NCBI GenBank assembly: GCA_025350285.1
Contig: JANXYE010000466.1
Span: 1 to 7,427, forward strand
DNA length: 7,427 nucleotides
Origin: Chloroflexota bacterium
GTDB lineage: Bacteria; Chloroflexota; Dehalococcoidia; Tepidiformales; Tepidiformaceae
Direction of reading: 5' to 3'
The translations under genes were made by a program, and so were the position numbers. The notes under the pieces are model-generated. The model was not told where the DNA came from and searched no databases. It saw nothing but the letters and a program-made list of their open reading frames with translations. Positions 5,650-7,427 of the stretch are shown here, piece by piece. Numbering within the stretch: position 1 is the first letter of the stretch; each line of letters starts with the position of its first letter.

Positions 5650-5666
5650 GACCGCTTCTTCCGGTC
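5650..5666 (-). terminator. Possible weak intrinsic terminator for cimA
   Basis: As minus-strand RNA: GACCG, a 7-base GAAGAAG loop, CGGTC, then UUU (5649-5647) and GCG. A 5-bp GC-rich stem plus a three-U run is a poor but plausible terminator, 60-75 bases after the cimA stop and before the SRPBCC promoter. Its first three stem bases (5664-5666) can also pair in the larger inverted repeat next to it. Confidence 0.35.
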
Positions 5667-5720
5667 GCGGCCAGGATTGCAGCGTGCGGCGCTCGAGCCG
5701 ACCTGGAATCCTGGCCGGAC
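5664..5720. repeat. Long inverted repeat after cimA
   Basis: The arms CGGCCAGGATT (5668-5678) and AATCCTGGCCG (5707-5717) are perfectly complementary over 11 bp. With one bulged G the pairing extends by three more pairs (5664-5666 with 5718-5720). The 28-base loop holds its own small palindrome, CGGC-GCTCGA-GCCG (5687-5700). It begins 4 bases after the cimA stop codon. It could be part of a transcription stop, an mRNA 3'-end stabiliser, or a dispersed intergenic palindromic element. No U-tract follows it directly. The rest of the 163-base gap (5562-5724) holds only the terminator-like hairpin, the SRPBCC promoter and GC-rich sequence. Confidence 0.6.
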
Positions 5721-5724
5721 GCTC

Positions 5725-7311
5725 CTAGCCCGGGAGGAGGGCGTATTCGAGGGCGTCGGCGAGCGCCAGCCAGCTCGCTTCGATGATGTCCGTGCTCGAA
5801 CCGACCGTCGTCCAGTAACGCACGCCGTCCGTGCTTTCTATCAGCACGCGCACGCGCGCGCCGGTGGCCGCCTGGCTGTCGAGGATGCGCACTTTGTAGT
5901 CGACGAGCTTGAGGTTGGAGACGTTCGGGAAAAACGGTTTCAGGGCCTTGCGGGCGGCAAGGTCGAGGGCGTTGACCGGGCCGTTGCCCTCGGCGGCGGT
6001 CTGCTCGAGTTCCCCGGAGACGCGGATCTTGACCATCGCCTCGGCGAGCATCTCGCCGAGTTGGCTCCCTTCAGCGCCCTTGCGGCGGCGCTCGACGATG
6101 ACGAAGTCTTCGAGTTCGAAGGGGGCGCGGTAGCCGGGGAGGGTGCGGCGGACGAGCAGTTCGAAGCTGGCTTCGGCGCCTTCGTACTGGTAGCCCTCGC
6201 TCTCCTTCTGCTTCACCGTCTCGAGGAGCTGCTTGATTTCGGCCTGGGAGAATGGGTAGTCGATGCCCTGCTCCGCGAGCTTCATGAGGAGGTTGCGCTG
6301 GCCCGCAAGTTCGCTCACGAGGACGCGGCTGTGGTTTCCCACGAGGCCGGGATCGATGTGCTGGTAGGCGTTCTCGTCCTTCATGATGCCGGCGACGTGA
6401 TAGCCAGCCTTGTGGGCGAACGCGCTTGCCCCGACATATGGGGCCTGGGGGTTGGGGACCATGTTGGCGAGTTCGTTGGCGAAGGTCGCTACTTCGGCGA
6501 GACGGGCCAACTGCTCGTCCTCGATCACGTCGATCCCCATCTTCAGCTTGAGGTTGGCGAGGATGGTGAGGATATCGGCGTTGCCGCAGCGTTCGCCCCA
6601 GCCGTTGATGCAGCCCTGGACCTGCCAGACGCCCGCTTCGACGGCGGCGAGCGAGTTGGCGACGGCGAGGCCGGCATCGTTGTGGCAGTGAATACCGAGA
6701 CGAACGTCGTGCACGCGGTCGTTCGCGGCGCCGATGGCGCGGAGCATCGCGGGAGTGGTCATGCCGCCGTTCGTGTCGCAGAGGACGAGGGCATCGGCGC
6801 CGGCGCGGGCGGCGGTGGCGATGCACTGGAGGGCGTAGTCGGGGTCGCCGATAAAGCCATCGAAGAAGTGCTCGGCGTCGAAGAAGACGGTTTTGCCCAT
6901 GTCCTTGAAGTGGCGGACGGTCTCGAAGATCATCGCGAGGTTCTCTTCGGGGCTGGTCTCAAGGATGCGTTGGACCTGGTACATGCTGGCTTTGCCGACG
7001 AGCGTGATGCCGGGCGTGCCGGCGGCGGCCATGGACTGGATGTTCTGGTCCGATTCGCAGGTGAGGTTGGGCTTGCGGGTGCCGCCGAAGGCGCTGACCT
7101 TCGCGTTCTTGAGGTTCAGGGAGGGCAGGCGCCGAAAGTACTCGGCGTCTTTGGGGTTCGAGCCAGGGAAGCCGCCCTCAATCCATTCGAGGCCCAGTTC
7201 GTCGAGCTTGCGGGTGATGCGGAGCTTGTCTTCGACGGAGAGGGAGATGCCCTCCATCTGCGAGCCATCGCGGAGGGTGGTGTCGTAAAGCTGGACGCGG
7301 TCGGTAGGCAT
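5725..7311 (-). CDS. cimA: (R)-citramalate synthase, 528 aa
   Basis: Condenses acetyl-CoA with pyruvate to (R)-citramalate, the first step of the threonine-independent route to 2-oxobutyrate and isoleucine; cytoplasmic. The N-terminal HMGL-like TIM barrel (about 5-290) has YDTTLRDGSQMEG (9-21) with catalytic R14 and metal ligand D15. It also has HCHND (208-212) and GWGERCGNAD (237-246), where H208, H210 and N244 complete the divalent-metal site. The linker and C-terminal LeuA-type dimerisation/allosteric domain (about 385-528, starting at FELLVRRTLPGYRAPFE) is the feedback-regulatory region, probably for isoleucine. Length and the 'NGWGERCGN' and 'AFAHKAGYHVAGI' segments place it with the long CimA group (TIGR00977) rather than 2-isopropylmalate or homocitrate synthase. 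The ATG at 7311 has a weak GAGAG eight bases upstream and no leaderless -10 box, so it may be translated from a longer transcript. Confidence 0.95.
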   Translation of the reverse strand: MPTDRVQLYDTTLRDGSQMEGISLSVEDKLRITRKLDELGLEWIEGGFPGSNPKDAEYFRRLPSLNLKNAKVSAFGGTRKPNLTCESDQNIQSMAAAGTPGITLVGKASMYQVQRILETSPEENLAMIFETVRHFKDMGKTVFFDAEHFFDGFIGDPDYALQCIATAARAGADALVLCDTNGGMTTPAMLRAIGAANDRVHDVRLGIHCHNDAGLAVANSLAAVEAGVWQVQGCINGWGERCGNADILTILANLKLKMGIDVIEDEQLARLAEVATFANELANMVPNPQAPYVGASAFAHKAGYHVAGIMKDENAYQHIDPGLVGNHSRVLVSELAGQRNLLMKLAEQGIDYPFSQAEIKQLLETVKQKESEGYQYEGAEASFELLVRRTLPGYRAPFELEDFVIVERRRKGAEGSQLGEMLAEAMVKIRVSGELEQTAAEGNGPVNALDLAARKALKPFFPNVSNLKLVDYKVRILDSQAATGARVRVLIESTDGVRYWTTVGSSTDIIEASWLALADALEYALLPG

Positions 7312-7427
7312 GGTCAGGACTCTCGATTCATGGGTTCAGGGCGCACGGCAACCGCGGGCGCGTGGCACGGCAGGCTGTGCGGAGAGGGAAGGGAAGCAGG
7401 CAGGGGCGGTGTGCGCCAACGGGTTAG
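7312..7427. other. Region upstream of cimA, no convincing gene
   Basis: 116 bases to the window edge. On the minus strand one frame is open from the edge to a TGA at 7316-7314, two bases before the cimA ATG. Its 37 codons give a Pro-rich, non-descript peptide; a second frame is open for 28 codons. Either could be the tail of an upstream operon gene, but nothing shows that they are coding. No promoter, riboswitch, T-box or leader-peptide attenuator with repeated Ile, Leu or Val codons is evident. Confidence 0.3.

Noticed and set aside
6071..6826. 251-codon open frame on the same strand as cimA in another frame
   Set aside because: The translation is almost entirely Arg, Pro, Gly and Ser, a typical frame shadow of a GC-rich gene.
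1..7427. CRISPR array, tRNA/rRNA gene, insertion sequence or riboswitch
   Set aside because: No regularly spaced repeats, cloverleaf-like segments, transposase frames or known aptamer patterns were seen on either strand by eye.

Overview
The window is high-GC bacterial DNA, roughly 65-70% G+C in the housekeeping genes. It holds seven genes or gene parts that I can support, plus short regulatory sites. The gene content suggests a free-living bacterium. The HicB variant (a 70-residue form seen often in Chloroflexota and Cyanobacteria) and the phylum-typical look of ArgRS, CimA and the SRPBCC protein make Chloroflexota my best guess, but this is inference without a database search.

Layout, left to right. 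(1) Positions 1-1232, minus strand: argS (arginyl-tRNA synthetase), cut by the left window edge, so its C-terminal anticodon-binding domain is missing. (2) Positions 1233-1370: a divergent promoter region. (3) Positions 1371-3533, plus strand: a 720-residue cytoplasmic molybdopterin (Mo/W-bis-MGD) oxidoreductase with one [4Fe-4S] cluster and a Cys metal ligand. It has no obvious partner subunit. (4) Positions 3568-5062: a compact cluster of small accessory genes. It has a solitary HicB-like protein (plus), an overlapping antitoxin/PIN-toxin pair (minus), and, divergent from that pair, a membrane protein of the DUF5706/Pycsar-effector (PycTM-like) family (plus). (5) Positions 5073-5561, minus: an SRPBCC ligand-binding protein of the COG4276 type. 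(6) Positions 5725-7311, minus: cimA, (R)-citramalate synthase, the entry step of threonine-independent isoleucine synthesis. It is followed by terminator-like inverted repeats. (7) Positions 7312-7427: upstream region of cimA with no convincing gene.

The genes do not form one pathway. argS and cimA are housekeeping. The stretch 3568-5062 looks like a small stress/defence cassette between them. Its most interesting element is the orphan Pycsar-like membrane effector. It shares a 70-bp divergent promoter region, with an odd 11-bp dyad, with a PIN toxin module whose antitoxin I do not recognise. No cyclase gene is visible in the window.

A recurring feature is leaderless transcription. Four genes have a TAnnnT- or AAGAAT-type -10 box placed so that transcription would begin at, or within one base of, the start codon, and argS would have a leader of about 3 nt. 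This pattern was used to choose starts. By contrast, the molybdopterin enzyme has a clear Shine-Dalgarno sequence.
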